From: RAM1 sp943372515
Lineage (GTDB): Bacteria > Pseudomonadota > Gammaproteobacteria > Burkholderiales > Burkholderiaceae_C
Direction: 5' to 3'
DNA length: 18,639 nucleotides
NCBI GenBank assembly: GCA_943372515.1
Contig: CALRYY010000086.1
Span: forward strand, 1-18,639
In this document: positions 1-6,374 of the stretch, in pieces
How positions within the stretch are numbered: position 1 is the stretch's first letter
How the letters are laid out: every line of letters begins with the position of its first letter
Translations under genes and position numbers: made by a program
The notes under the pieces: generated by a model
The model's database searches: none
What the model saw: only the letters and a program-made list of their open reading frames with translations
What the model was told of the DNA's origin: nothing

Positions 1-349
1 AGCCGTCAATCGTGTCCAGCTGCGCGCGCCATGACGTGGTGTCGCTGGCGGGCAGGCCGTCCTTGACCATGCGGTTGATCGCGGTGCGGGCGTTGCCGGC
101 CTCTGCTTCAAACTGGCGGCGCAACACGCTGTCGTTCAGTATCAGCGACTGCCGCGCGGCGCGCTCCATGGCCGTGGTGCGCGCGGCCAGCGCCTGCACA
201 GACGCGCTCAGGTCCAGCGCACGTGCGGCCTCGGTGCTGCTCTGGGCCATCAGCCGGTCCAGGATCACCACGGCGCGCAAGGCTGTGCCGCCCAGCAGGG
301 CGGCAATCAACAGAAAGGCAACCAGCAGCAGCTGGCGAAATGACCCCAT
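1..349 (-). CDS. Sensor histidine kinase, N-terminal part (cut by window edge)
   Basis: Reading the minus strand from ATG at 349 gives an open frame of 116 codons that runs off the left edge. It begins MGSFRQLLLVAFLLIAALLG, a membrane-anchoring helix at about residues 5-28, followed by a hydrophilic Ala- and Arg-rich helical stretch containing a TTAMERAARQSLIL segment. That segment and its position after the first membrane helix resemble the periplasmic sensor region of GlrK/QseE-type histidine kinases of Proteobacteria. The HAMP, DHp and ATPase domains would lie outside the window, so the kinase assignment is inference from the N-terminus. The start lies 18 bases after the miaB stop, with an in-frame TAG just upstream that excludes a longer start. 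It is probably the distal gene of the miaB operon. Another membrane-anchored signalling protein is the main alternative. Confidence 0.68.
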   Translation of the reverse strand, partial: MGSFRQLLLVAFLLIAALLGGTALRAVVILDRLMAQSSTEAARALDLSASVQALAARTTAMERAARQSLILNDSVLRRQFEAEAGNARTAINRMVKDGLPASDTTSWRAQLDTIDG

Positions 350-367
350 GCGCTACGGCTGTCGGCC

Positions 368-1708
368 TCAGGCCGGTTCTGCCTGTGCCAGCAGCACTTC
401 GCCGCGCAGCGAGTGTGAATAGGCCCCGGTGATGTTCATGTCCACCATCTGGCCCACCAGGCGCGGGTGGCCCTTGAAGTTGACAACACGGTTGCATTCG
501 GTGCGCCCGGCCAGCTCGGACGCATCCTTGCGCGACGGGCCTTCGACCAGGATGCGCTGCACCGTGCCCACGCGCTCGGCGCTGAAGCGGCGGATGTTGG
601 CCTCGATCACGGCCTGCAGCTGCTGCAGCCGCGCCAGCTTCACGGCGTGGGGCGTGTCGTCGTACAGGTTGGCTGCGGGCGTGCCGGGACGGGGGCTGAA
701 GATGAAGCTGAAGCTGTTGTCGAACTGCACGTCGTCAATGAGCTTCATCATCTTGCTGAAGTCGTCATCTGTCTCGCCGGGAAAGCCCACGATGAAGTCG
801 CTGCTCATGGCCATGTCGGGTCGGATCGCGCGCAGCTTGCGCACCGTGCTCTTGTATTCCATGGCGGTGTAGCCGCGCTTCATGGCCATCAAAATGCGGT
901 CGCTGCCGTGCTGCACGGGCAGGTGCAGGTGGCTCACCAGCTTGGGCACGCGCTCATACACGTCAATCAGCCGCTGCGTGAACTCGTTGGGGTGGCTGGT
1001 GGTGTAGCGGATGCGCTCGATGCCGGGGATGTCGGCCACGTACTCAATCAGCAGCGCAAAGTCGGCAATATCTGCCGTGTTGCCCATGACGCCACGGTAG
1101 GCATTGACGTTTTGGCCCAGCAGCGTGACTTCGCGCACGCCTTGGGCGGCCAGGCCGGCGATTTCGGTCAGCACGTCGTCAAACGGGCGGGACACCTCTT
1201 CGCCCCGCGTGTAGGGCACCACGCAGTAGCTGCAGTATTTGCTGCAGCCTTCCATGATGCTCACGAAGGCCGTGGCGCCGTCCACCCGCGCGGGCGGCAG
1301 GTGGTCGAACTTTTCAATCTCGGGAAAGCTGATGTCCACCTGCGGGCGCTGCTGCTTTGCGCGCGCGTCCAGCAGCTCGGGCAGGCGGTGCAGCGTCTGG
1401 GGGCCAAACACCACGTCCACATAGGGCGCGCGCTTGATGATCTCGGCGCCCTCCTGGCTGGCCACGCAGCCGCCCACGCCGATCAGCACGCCTTTTTTCT
1501 TGAGGTGCTGCACGCGGCCCAGGTCGCTGAAGACCTTCTCCTGCGCCTTTTCGCGCACCGAACAGGTGTTGAACAGGATCAGGTCGGCCTGCTCCACGTC
1601 CTGGGTGGGTTCGTAGCCCTGGGCGGCGTTCATCACATCGGCCATCTTGTCCGAGTCGTACTCGTTCATCTGGCAGCCAAAGGTTTTGATAAAGACTTTC
1701 TTGCTCAT
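368..1708 (-). CDS. miaB: tRNA-2-methylthio-N6-dimethylallyladenosine synthase MiaB
   Basis: MiaB is a radical SAM methylthiotransferase that converts i6A to ms2i6A at position 37 of tRNAs reading codons that start with U. The protein has 446 residues, normal for the family. It starts MSKKVFIKTFGCQMNEYDSD. The N-terminal MTTase domain carries the three cluster-binding cysteines at about 12, 49 and 81. The radical SAM motif CxxxCxxC is at 155, 159 and 162 (GCSKYCSYC), and a TRAM-like RNA-binding segment fills roughly residues 375-440. The start is preceded by a G-rich Shine-Dalgarno-like stretch (CCGGGGGC). Only 12 bases separate it from the secreted-protein gene upstream and 18 bases from the histidine kinase gene downstream, so the three are likely one transcript. 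Nothing is truncated or unusual. Confidence 0.97.
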   Translation of the reverse strand: MSKKVFIKTFGCQMNEYDSDKMADVMNAAQGYEPTQDVEQADLILFNTCSVREKAQEKVFSDLGRVQHLKKKGVLIGVGGCVASQEGAEIIKRAPYVDVVFGPQTLHRLPELLDARAKQQRPQVDISFPEIEKFDHLPPARVDGATAFVSIMEGCSKYCSYCVVPYTRGEEVSRPFDDVLTEIAGLAAQGVREVTLLGQNVNAYRGVMGNTADIADFALLIEYVADIPGIERIRYTTSHPNEFTQRLIDVYERVPKLVSHLHLPVQHGSDRILMAMKRGYTAMEYKSTVRKLRAIRPDMAMSSDFIVGFPGETDDDFSKMMKLIDDVQFDNSFSFIFSPRPGTPAANLYDDTPHAVKLARLQQLQAVIEANIRRFSAERVGTVQRILVEGPSRKDASELAGRTECNRVVNFKGHPRLVGQMVDMNITGAYSHSLRGEVLLAQAEPA

Positions 1709-1720
1709 GCAGCCCCCGGT

Positions 1721-2155
1721 TTACTTGCGTGCGCCAAAAATCAACACCAGCAGCTCGTTCAGGCGCTTGTAGCCCTCGGCACTGCTGGCGTCCACGCCGC
1801 CCAGACGACGGTATTCGTCAGGCGTCAGCACCCAGGCCTCGTGCACCAGGCCTGCCGCGTCGCGGCGGTACACCACGGGGATGTCCTGGCCGGCGATGCC
1901 GCCCGACAGCACCAGCATGTTGTTCAGGTCGCGGATACGCGCGCCGGGCGACAGCATGTCGGGTTTGCCGTCGATGGTGATCTGGGGCGCGGCGGTGACG
2001 ACCAGGCGGGCGGGCCGTACGTCTTTGGGCGCTTCGCGCACGATGCCCTGCGCGACGGCGGGTGGGGAAAGGAAGGTCAAGGAGCCTGCGAACAGGGCCA
2101 GCGCGGCAAAGGCATGCGCGGCGGCCCGGTTGCGGCTTCGTATGCAGCGGATCAT
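1721..2155 (-). CDS. Small secreted protein of unknown function
   Basis: I do not recognise a named family. The frame is open further upstream to 2281, but that extension runs across the tRNA 3' end and its terminator, so I place the start at the ATG at 2155. This gives 144 residues. The product begins with a positively charged segment (MIRCIRSRNR), a hydrophobic core at residues 11-31 and an AVA-Q cleavage site near residue 35, which is a clear Sec signal peptide. The mature part of about 109 residues contains ITIDGKPDMLSPGARIRDLN, a pattern suggesting a small beta-rich periplasmic domain, and ends in a helical NELLVLIFGARK tail. There are no catalytic motifs and no mature cysteines. It sits 12 bases upstream of miaB and is probably co-transcribed with it. 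The Shine-Dalgarno is weak. Confidence 0.82.
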   Translation of the reverse strand: MIRCIRSRNRAAAHAFAALALFAGSLTFLSPPAVAQGIVREAPKDVRPARLVVTAAPQITIDGKPDMLSPGARIRDLNNMLVLSGGIAGQDIPVVYRRDAAGLVHEAWVLTPDEYRRLGGVDASSAEGYKRLNELLVLIFGARK

Positions 2156-2226
2156 GGTGTGTGTCCAGAGGCTGTGAAGCGGGTGAGAGGGCCGCCAGTG
2201 TACCAACGGCCAGGGGAAAGAAGATG

Positions 2227-2260
2227 AAAAAAGCCTTGCGGGCGGGGCCTGCAAGGCTTT
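2227..2260 (-). terminator. Rho-independent terminator of the tRNA-Met gene
   Basis: On the minus strand a perfect 10-base stem AAAGCCTTGC / GCAAGGCTTT closes an 11-base loop (2240-2250) and runs into six T residues (A2227-A2232 on the plus strand). It begins 7 bases after the CCA end of the tRNA, so it should end tRNA transcription and insulate the secreted-protein-miaB unit downstream. The opposite strand has only three Ts and would be a poor terminator. Confidence 0.9.
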
Positions 2261-2267
2261 AGTTGTC

Positions 2268-2344
2268 TGGTGGCGCTTCACGGATTCGAACCGCGGACCT
2301 GTGGATTATGATTCCATCGCTCTAACCGACTGAGCTAAAGCGCC
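2268..2344 (-). tRNA. tRNA-Met (anticodon CAT), elongator type
   Basis: The minus strand folds into a full cloverleaf of 77 bases including an encoded CCA (2268-2270). The acceptor stem is GGCGCTT/AAGCGCC, the D arm is GCTC/GAGC with a GG-containing loop, and the T arm is CGCGG-TTCGAAT-CCGTG. The anticodon loop reads ATCATAA, so the anticodon is CAT with U33 in place. The 1-72 pair is G-C, which argues against initiator tRNA. tRNA-Ile2 (CAT modified to lysidine) is the alternative; base 4 is G here, whereas the E. coli tRNA-Ile2 sequence I recall has C. One flaw is an A-C mismatch at 27-43 at the top of the anticodon stem. The gene lies between the HiPIP gene and the secreted-protein gene, with its own -10 box and terminator. 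Confidence 0.95.
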
Positions 2345-2354
2345 AAAGCCCACA

Positions 2355-2360
2355 ATTATA
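2355..2360 (-). promoter_or_regulatory. -10 box of the tRNA-Met promoter
   Basis: The minus strand reads a perfect TATAAT ending 10 bases before the first base of the mature tRNA, implying a leader of only three or four bases. At 17-base spacing the -35 position would be 2378-2383, reading GATCTT, a poor match that overlaps the HiPIP stop codon. The -10 box is convincing; the -35 is not. Confidence 0.7.
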
Positions 2361-2381
2361 GCCAATCGGCTGCGGGCAAGA

Positions 2382-2786
2382 TCAGCCGGATTTCTTGACG
2401 TACGAACCGCACCAGCCCGCCGCACTCACCTGCTTGCCGGCAAACAAGGGGCAAGGCCCTGCAGCAGCGCCGGCCACGCCCTGGTACAGCGCGCAGTTGC
2501 CACAGGCCTGGCCTGGGGCGTACTTGGGGTATTTGGCCTTGTCAACCCGGGCTGCATCCGCCACATACCCCAGGGCGACTGCAGCCGCTTCTTTCTCGTC
2601 CACCATGGGGCCGGTGGCTGCGGCAGTGGGCGCCGCAGCCGGGGCAGCGGGCGGGGCTGCAGCAGGTGCCGGGGCCGGCGCTGCAGGCGGCGCTGCCGCA
2701 GGGGGTGGGGCCTTGTCTGAACAGGCAGCCAGCAAAACGGCGCCTGACACGGGCACGATCTGGATGAAGAGTCGACGGGTGGTCAT
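2382..2786 (-). CDS. High-potential iron-sulfur protein (HiPIP), predicted Tat-exported lipoprotein
   Basis: HiPIPs are small periplasmic electron carriers with one [4Fe-4S] cluster that donate electrons to photosynthetic reaction centres or terminal oxidases. The C-terminal 70 residues show the family pattern CxxC-x13-C-x13-C with cysteines at 95, 98, 112 and 126 (GQACGNCALY, GPCPLF, AGWCGSY). The N-terminus MTTRRLFIQ has a twin-arginine motif. The short hydrophobic segment ends in LLAAC, a lipobox with the lipidated cysteine at residue 22. An Ala/Pro-rich linker of about 35 residues (25-60) then joins the anchor to the HiPIP domain. Classical HiPIPs are soluble after Tat cleavage, so anchoring is the unusual point. 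The start has a good AGGAG 8 bases upstream. The protein is 134 residues long. Confidence 0.9.
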   Translation of the reverse strand: MTTRRLFIQIVPVSGAVLLAACSDKAPPPAAAPPAAPAPAPAAAPPAAPAAAPTAAATGPMVDEKEAAAVALGYVADAARVDKAKYPKYAPGQACGNCALYQGVAGAAAGPCPLFAGKQVSAAGWCGSYVKKSG

Positions 2787-2858
2787 GGGTAAGTCTCCTG
2801 AGGCCCAGGGGGCAGTTTGCTCCCAGCGACCATACAGGAATCTGGCTTGAATTGGCGC

Positions 2859-3638
2859 TTACTCGTGCGTGAACGCGGCCTTGCGCTTGTTCACAAACGC
2901 GTCCATGCCTTCTTTCTGGTCGGTGGTAGCAAACAGCGCGTGGAACATGCGCCGCTCGAACATCACGCCGTCGCTCAATGACGATTCAAACGCGCGGTTG
3001 ACCGATTCCTTGGCGGCCATCACCGCGATCTGCGAGAACTCGCTGATGACCAGCGCCGCGCCCAGCGCCTCGTCCATCAGCTTGTCCAGTGGCACCACGC
3101 GGCTGACCAGCCCGCTGCGTTCGGCTTCTGTGGCGTCCATCATGCGGGCCGTCAGCGCCAGGTCCATGGCCTTGCTCTTGCCCACCGCGCGCGGCAGGCG
3201 CTGCGTGCCGCCCGCGCCGGGGATGATGCCCAGCTTGATCTCGGGTTGGCCGAATTTCGCGTTGTCGGCGGCGATGATGAAGTCACACATCATGGCCAGC
3301 TCGCAGCCGCCTCCCAGGGCAAAGCCGCTGACGGCGGCAATGACCGGTTTGCGGATGCTGCGGATGGTTTCCCAGTTGCGGGTGATGTAGTCGCCCTTGT
3401 ACACATCGGCAAAGGTGTAGGTGGCCATGGCGCCGATGTCGGCCCCGGCGGCAAAGGCCTTTTCGCTGCCGGTCACGATCATGCAGCCGATGGCGGGGTC
3501 GGCGTCAAAGGCTTTCAGCGCCGCGCCCAGCTCGTCCATCAGCTGGTTGTTCAGCGCATTGAGCTGCTTGGGACGGTTCAGCGTGACGATGCCGACCTTG
3601 CCGGCTTCGGTGCGGACTTCAATCATTTCGTAGGCCAT
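2859..3638 (-). CDS. paaF: Enoyl-CoA hydratase, crotonase family (PaaF-like)
   Basis: A 259-residue crotonase-fold enzyme that adds water to 2-enoyl-CoA esters. Both catalytic glutamates of true hydratases are present: E113 in GGGCELAMMCD and E133 in QPEIKLGIIPGAGG. The oxyanion-hole segments AAGADIGA (63-70) and ALGGG (107-111) are intact. I start it at the ATG at 3638 because an AGGAG lies about 8 bases upstream, although the frame is open to 3686. It is divergent from paaG-paaI-paaK and shares their intergenic palindrome, so I infer it is the PaaF hydratase of the lower phenylacetate pathway. Sequence alone would also fit a general fatty-acid enoyl-CoA hydratase, since these paralogues are hard to separate. 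A candidate -10, TATAGT, lies on the minus strand at 3676-3681. Confidence 0.88.
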   Translation of the reverse strand: MAYEMIEVRTEAGKVGIVTLNRPKQLNALNNQLMDELGAALKAFDADPAIGCMIVTGSEKAFAAGADIGAMATYTFADVYKGDYITRNWETIRSIRKPVIAAVSGFALGGGCELAMMCDFIIAADNAKFGQPEIKLGIIPGAGGTQRLPRAVGKSKAMDLALTARMMDATEAERSGLVSRVVPLDKLMDEALGAALVISEFSQIAVMAAKESVNRAFESSLSDGVMFERRMFHALFATTDQKEGMDAFVNKRKAAFTHE

Positions 3639-3692
3639 GGGCTGGACTCCTGGGGTTTCTCTGTTGGAATGGGCGACTATAACCAAGGGAAA

Positions 3693-3722
3693 CCATTAAC
3701 CGACCAACTGGTTGGCTAATGG
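3693..3722. promoter_or_regulatory. 30-base imperfect palindrome, candidate TetR/PaaR-type operator
   Basis: The arms CCATTA and TAATGG frame an inner ACCA-AC-TGGT core on the same centre. Counting from the outside, 12 of 15 base pairs are symmetric. It occupies the middle of the divergent enoyl-CoA hydratase / paaG intergenic region, 54 bases from the first start codon and 26 from the second. The length and the ACC/GGT-rich symmetry suit a TetR-family dimer pair. Phenylacetate genes in betaproteobacteria are commonly controlled by the TetR-type repressor PaaR, so that is the likely ligand, but no regulator gene is in the window. Confidence 0.65.
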
Positions 3723-3748
3723 TAAATTTCACCGCAGGAGACCCATCA

Positions 3749-4552
3749 ATGACCGAACCAACCGTTCTGCTGCGAACCGACGGTGCCGTGGCCATCGTCA
3801 CGCTGAACCGCCCCCAGGCGCTCAACAGCTTCACCCGCCAGATGCACAAGGAGCTGTGGGCCGCGCTGGACCGCGTGGAGGCCGACAAGACCCTGCGCGC
3901 CGTGGTGCTGACCGGGGCAGGCCGCGGCTTTTGCGCCGGGGCCGACCTGGCCGAGTTTGACTTTGCGCCCGGCCCCGATCTGGTCAAGCGCGCCGACCCC
4001 GGCCCCATCATCGAGCAGGCCTTCAACCCCACCACCCGCCGGCTGATGGCGCTGAAAGTGCCCACGGTGGCGGCCGTCAACGGCGTGGCTGCAGGGGCGG
4101 GCGCATCGATTGCCATGGCCTGCGACCTGGCCATCGCCGCGCCGTCGGCTTCGTTCATCCAGGCGTTCAGCAAGATCGGGCTGGTGCCCGACGCGGGCGG
4201 CACCTGGTTCCTGATCAAAAAGCTGGGCCTGGCGCGCGCCATGGGCTGCGCCATGCTGGGCGACAAGCTGTCGGCCAAGGATGCGAAAGAGTGGGGAATG
4301 ATCTGGGACGTGGCGCCCGAAGGCAATGACTGTGTGGAAGCCGCGGTCAAGCTGGCGCACCGGCTCGCCGTACTACCCACCCAGGCCCTGGTGCAAACGC
4401 GCAAGCTGCTGCGCGCTGCCGCGTCCAACGACCTGGACCGCCAGCTCGACATGGAGCGCGACACCCAGTCGGCGCTGGGCGGCACGCACGATTACATCGA
4501 AGGCGTCTCGGCATTCCTGCAAAAGCGCCCGCCGCAATTCAAGGGAGAGTAA
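3749..4552 (+). CDS. paaG: PaaG, 1,2-epoxyphenylacetyl-CoA isomerase
   Basis: PaaG isomerises the ring-1,2-epoxide of phenylacetyl-CoA to the seven-membered oxepin-CoA in aerobic phenylacetate breakdown. The 267-residue product is a crotonase-fold protein with oxyanion-hole segments at FCAGADLAEF (61-70) and VAAGAGAS (113-120). It lacks both hydratase glutamates: the first position reads GASIAMACD, and the second lies in a region reading FSKIGLVPDAGGTW with Asp148. That Asp-containing loop is the PaaG/isomerase signature. The start ATG at 3749 has AGGAG 9 bases upstream; an in-frame ATG-less extension to 3719 lies inside the operator. It is first in the operon with paaI and paaK and ends on TAA directly followed by a repeat. 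Confidence 0.93.
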   Translation: MTEPTVLLRTDGAVAIVTLNRPQALNSFTRQMHKELWAALDRVEADKTLRAVVLTGAGRGFCAGADLAEFDFAPGPDLVKRADPGPIIEQAFNPTTRRLMALKVPTVAAVNGVAAGAGASIAMACDLAIAAPSASFIQAFSKIGLVPDAGGTWFLIKKLGLARAMGCAMLGDKLSAKDAKEWGMIWDVAPEGNDCVEAAVKLAHRLAVLPTQALVQTRKLLRAAASNDLDRQLDMERDTQSALGGTHDYIEGVSAFLQKRPPQFKGE

Positions 4553-4567
4553 ATGGACCCCCACGCT

Positions 4568-4638
4568 CATCACTTCGTGTATTCGCTGCCCCCCGAGGGG
4601 GCCGCGTCCGCCTTGGGGCGGCCCGGCGGCGGACAACC
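4568..4638. repeat. GC-rich tandem-hairpin repeat inside the paa operon
   Basis: Almost the whole 86-base gap between paaG and paaI is a GC-rich element with two adjacent stem-loops: GCCCCC-CGA-GGGGGC (4588-4602) and CCGCC-TTGG-GGCGG (4608-4621). It is introduced by CACTTCGTGT (4571-4580). From memory, elements with this CTTCGTG...GCTGCCCCC...GGGGGC...TTGGGGCGG layout are scattered through intergenic regions of Comamonadaceae genomes. This is the only full copy in the window. The 11-mer GCTGCCCCCCG recurs downstream of purH. It probably acts at RNA level as a stability or attenuation hairpin. Confidence 0.6.
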
Positions 4639-5079
4639 ATGATGTCCGCCACAGACCTGGCCCGCCGCGTGGGCGACGCGATGTGGGCCCACGACACGGC
4701 CAGCAAGGACACCATGGGCATGGAGCTTTTGGCCTGCGAGCCCGGCCGCGCGGTGCTGCGCATGGCGGTGACCGAGCGGCACCTGAACGGCCACAAGATC
4801 TGCCACGGCGGTTTCATCTTTACCCTGGCTGATTCCACTTTTGCGTTTGCCTGCAACAGCCACAACAAGGTGACGGTGGCGGCGGGCTGCAGCATTGAAT
4901 TCCTGAAGCCCGGCCAGTTGGGCGACGTGCTGACTTGCGAGGGCCTGGAGCAGACGCTGTCGGGCCGCCACGGCATTTACGACATGAAGGTGAGCAACCA
5001 GCGCGGCGAAGTGGTGGCGATGTTTCGCGGCAAGAGCGCCAGCATCGCCGGCACCGTCGTCCCCGGGGAGGCCGCATGA
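4639..5079 (+). CDS. paaI: PaaI, hydroxyphenylacetyl-CoA thioesterase
   Basis: PaaI is a hot-dog fold thioesterase that hydrolyses ring-hydroxylated phenylacetyl-CoA esters and frees CoA trapped in dead-end intermediates. The product has 146 residues, close to E. coli PaaI. The active-site stretch HLNGHKICHGGFIFTLADST (48-67) carries the HGG motif and the acid D65 corresponding to the catalytic Asp of E. coli PaaI. The C-terminal MFRGKSASIAGT also matches the family. Two adjacent ATGs (4639, 4642) could start it; the ribosome site would have to lie in the end of the hairpin repeat (GGCGGA). Its TGA overlaps the paaK ATG in ATGA, a typical translational-coupling arrangement. Confidence 0.94.
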   Translation: MMSATDLARRVGDAMWAHDTASKDTMGMELLACEPGRAVLRMAVTERHLNGHKICHGGFIFTLADSTFAFACNSHNKVTVAAGCSIEFLKPGQLGDVLTCEGLEQTLSGRHGIYDMKVSNQRGEVVAMFRGKSASIAGTVVPGEAA

Positions 5080-6371
5080 AACACTTTGCACTCGAACCCA
5101 TCGAGAAGGCGAGCATTGACGAGCTGCGCGGCCTGCAGCTCAAACGCTTGCGTGCCACGCTGCGCCACGCGTACGCCAACTCACCCGTGTACCGCCCGAA
5201 GTTTGACGAGGCGGGCGTGCACCCCGATGACTGCCGCACACTGGGCGACCTGGCGAAGTTCCCCTTCACCACCAAGAAGGACCTGCGCGACAGCTACCCG
5301 TTTGGCATGTTTGCCGTGCCGCGCGAACAGTGCGCCCGCATCCATGCGTCCAGCGGCACCACGGGCAAGCCCACGGTGGTGGGGTACACGGCCAAAGACA
5401 TCGACACCTGGTCGAACGTGATGGCGCGCAGCATCCGCGCCAGCGGTGCGCGGCCCGGCGACCTCGTGCATGTGAGCTACGGCTACGGCCTGTTCACCGG
5501 CGGTCTGGGCGCGCACTACGGCGCTGAAAAGCTGGGTCTGACAGTGGTGCCCTTTGGCGGCGGCCAGACCGAGCGGCAAGTGCAGCTGATTGCCGACTTC
5601 AAGCCTGACATCATCATGGTCACGCCCAGCTACATGCTGGCTATTGCCGATGAGTTTGAGCGCCAGGGCCTCAAGCCCGCTGAGTCCAGCCTGCGCCTGG
5701 GCATCTTTGGCGCCGAGCCCTGGACCAATGACATGCGCCTGGCGATTGAAAAGCGCATGGGCATGGACGCGGTGGACATCTATGGCCTGAGCGAAGTCAT
5801 GGGCCCCGGTGTGGCCAACGAGTGCGTGGAGACCAAGGACGGCCCCACGATCTGGGAAGACCATTTCTACCCCGAGATCATCAACCCCGACACCGGCGAG
5901 CCGGTGGCCGACGGCGAACTGGGCGAGCTGGTGTTTACGAGCCTGACCAAAGAGGCGCTGCCCATCATCCGTTACCGCACGCGCGACCTCACGCGCCTGT
6001 TGCCCGGCACGGCGCGCACGATGCGCCGCATGGAAAAGATCACCGGCCGCAGCGACGACATGATGATCGTGCGCGGCGTGAACGTGTTCCCCACGCAGAT
6101 TGAGGAACTCATTCTCAAGCGGCCGGAGCTGGCGCCGCACTATTTGTGCATCCTCACGCGCGAAGGCCCGATGGATTCGCTGACCGTGGCGGTGGAAACG
6201 CGCCACGGCACCACGCCCGATTCAGCCGCCGCGCAGATGGCCGCGCAGACGCTGGCGCATGAGATCAAGACCTTCATCGGCACCAGCGCCAGGATCGAGT
6301 TGCGTGCCGAGGGAGGCGTGGAGCGCAGCCTGGGCAAGGCCAAGCGGGTCCTGGACCAACGCCCGAAGTAG
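5076..6371 (+). CDS. paaK: PaaK, phenylacetate-CoA ligase
   Basis: PaaK activates phenylacetate with ATP and CoA to phenylacetyl-CoA, the entry step of the aerobic hybrid pathway. The 431-residue protein is of normal length. It shows the phosphate-binding loop SSGTTGKPT at 92-100, YGLSE at 236-240 with the following MGPGVANEC, and the RTRD motif at 301-304. It also has GRSDDMMIVRGVNVFP (324-339) at the hinge to the C-terminal lid, and the catalytic lysine region SLGKAKR at 418-424. It overlaps paaI by four bases (ATGA) and has GGGGAGG just upstream as a Shine-Dalgarno. The stop is only 3 bases from the stop of the convergent DUF3108 gene, with no terminator between them. Confidence 0.97.
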   Translation: MKHFALEPIEKASIDELRGLQLKRLRATLRHAYANSPVYRPKFDEAGVHPDDCRTLGDLAKFPFTTKKDLRDSYPFGMFAVPREQCARIHASSGTTGKPTVVGYTAKDIDTWSNVMARSIRASGARPGDLVHVSYGYGLFTGGLGAHYGAEKLGLTVVPFGGGQTERQVQLIADFKPDIIMVTPSYMLAIADEFERQGLKPAESSLRLGIFGAEPWTNDMRLAIEKRMGMDAVDIYGLSEVMGPGVANECVETKDGPTIWEDHFYPEIINPDTGEPVADGELGELVFTSLTKEALPIIRYRTRDLTRLLPGTARTMRRMEKITGRSDDMMIVRGVNVFPTQIEELILKRPELAPHYLCILTREGPMDSLTVAVETRHGTTPDSAAAQMAAQTLAHEIKTFIGTSARIELRAEGGVERSLGKAKRVLDQRPK

Positions 6372-6374
6372 CGG

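Noticed and set aside
467..2227. 586-codon open frame on the plus strand across miaB and the secreted-protein gene
   Set aside because: It is antisense to miaB, whose protein is unmistakable. The frame encodes His/Val/Ala/Gly-rich sequence typical of the reverse reading of GC-rich genes, with no recognisable domain.
2156..2281. Longer start for the secreted-protein gene at 2281
   Set aside because: The extension would cover the tRNA 3' end and its terminator and would bury the signal peptide 43 residues inside the protein.
2600..2720. GC-rich low-complexity stretch read as a possible tandem DNA repeat
   Set aside because: It is simply the codons of the Ala/Pro-rich HiPIP linker; no exact repeating unit is present.
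3619..4485. 288-codon minus-strand frame opposite paaG
   Set aside because: Ser/Ala/Arg-rich shadow of paaG that would also run across the candidate operator.
4639..4641. Possibility that the 4553 ATG is the true paaI start
   Set aside because: The two ATGs are in different frames (86 bases apart) and the frame from 4553 stops at TGA over the paaI start, so it cannot be an N-terminal extension.
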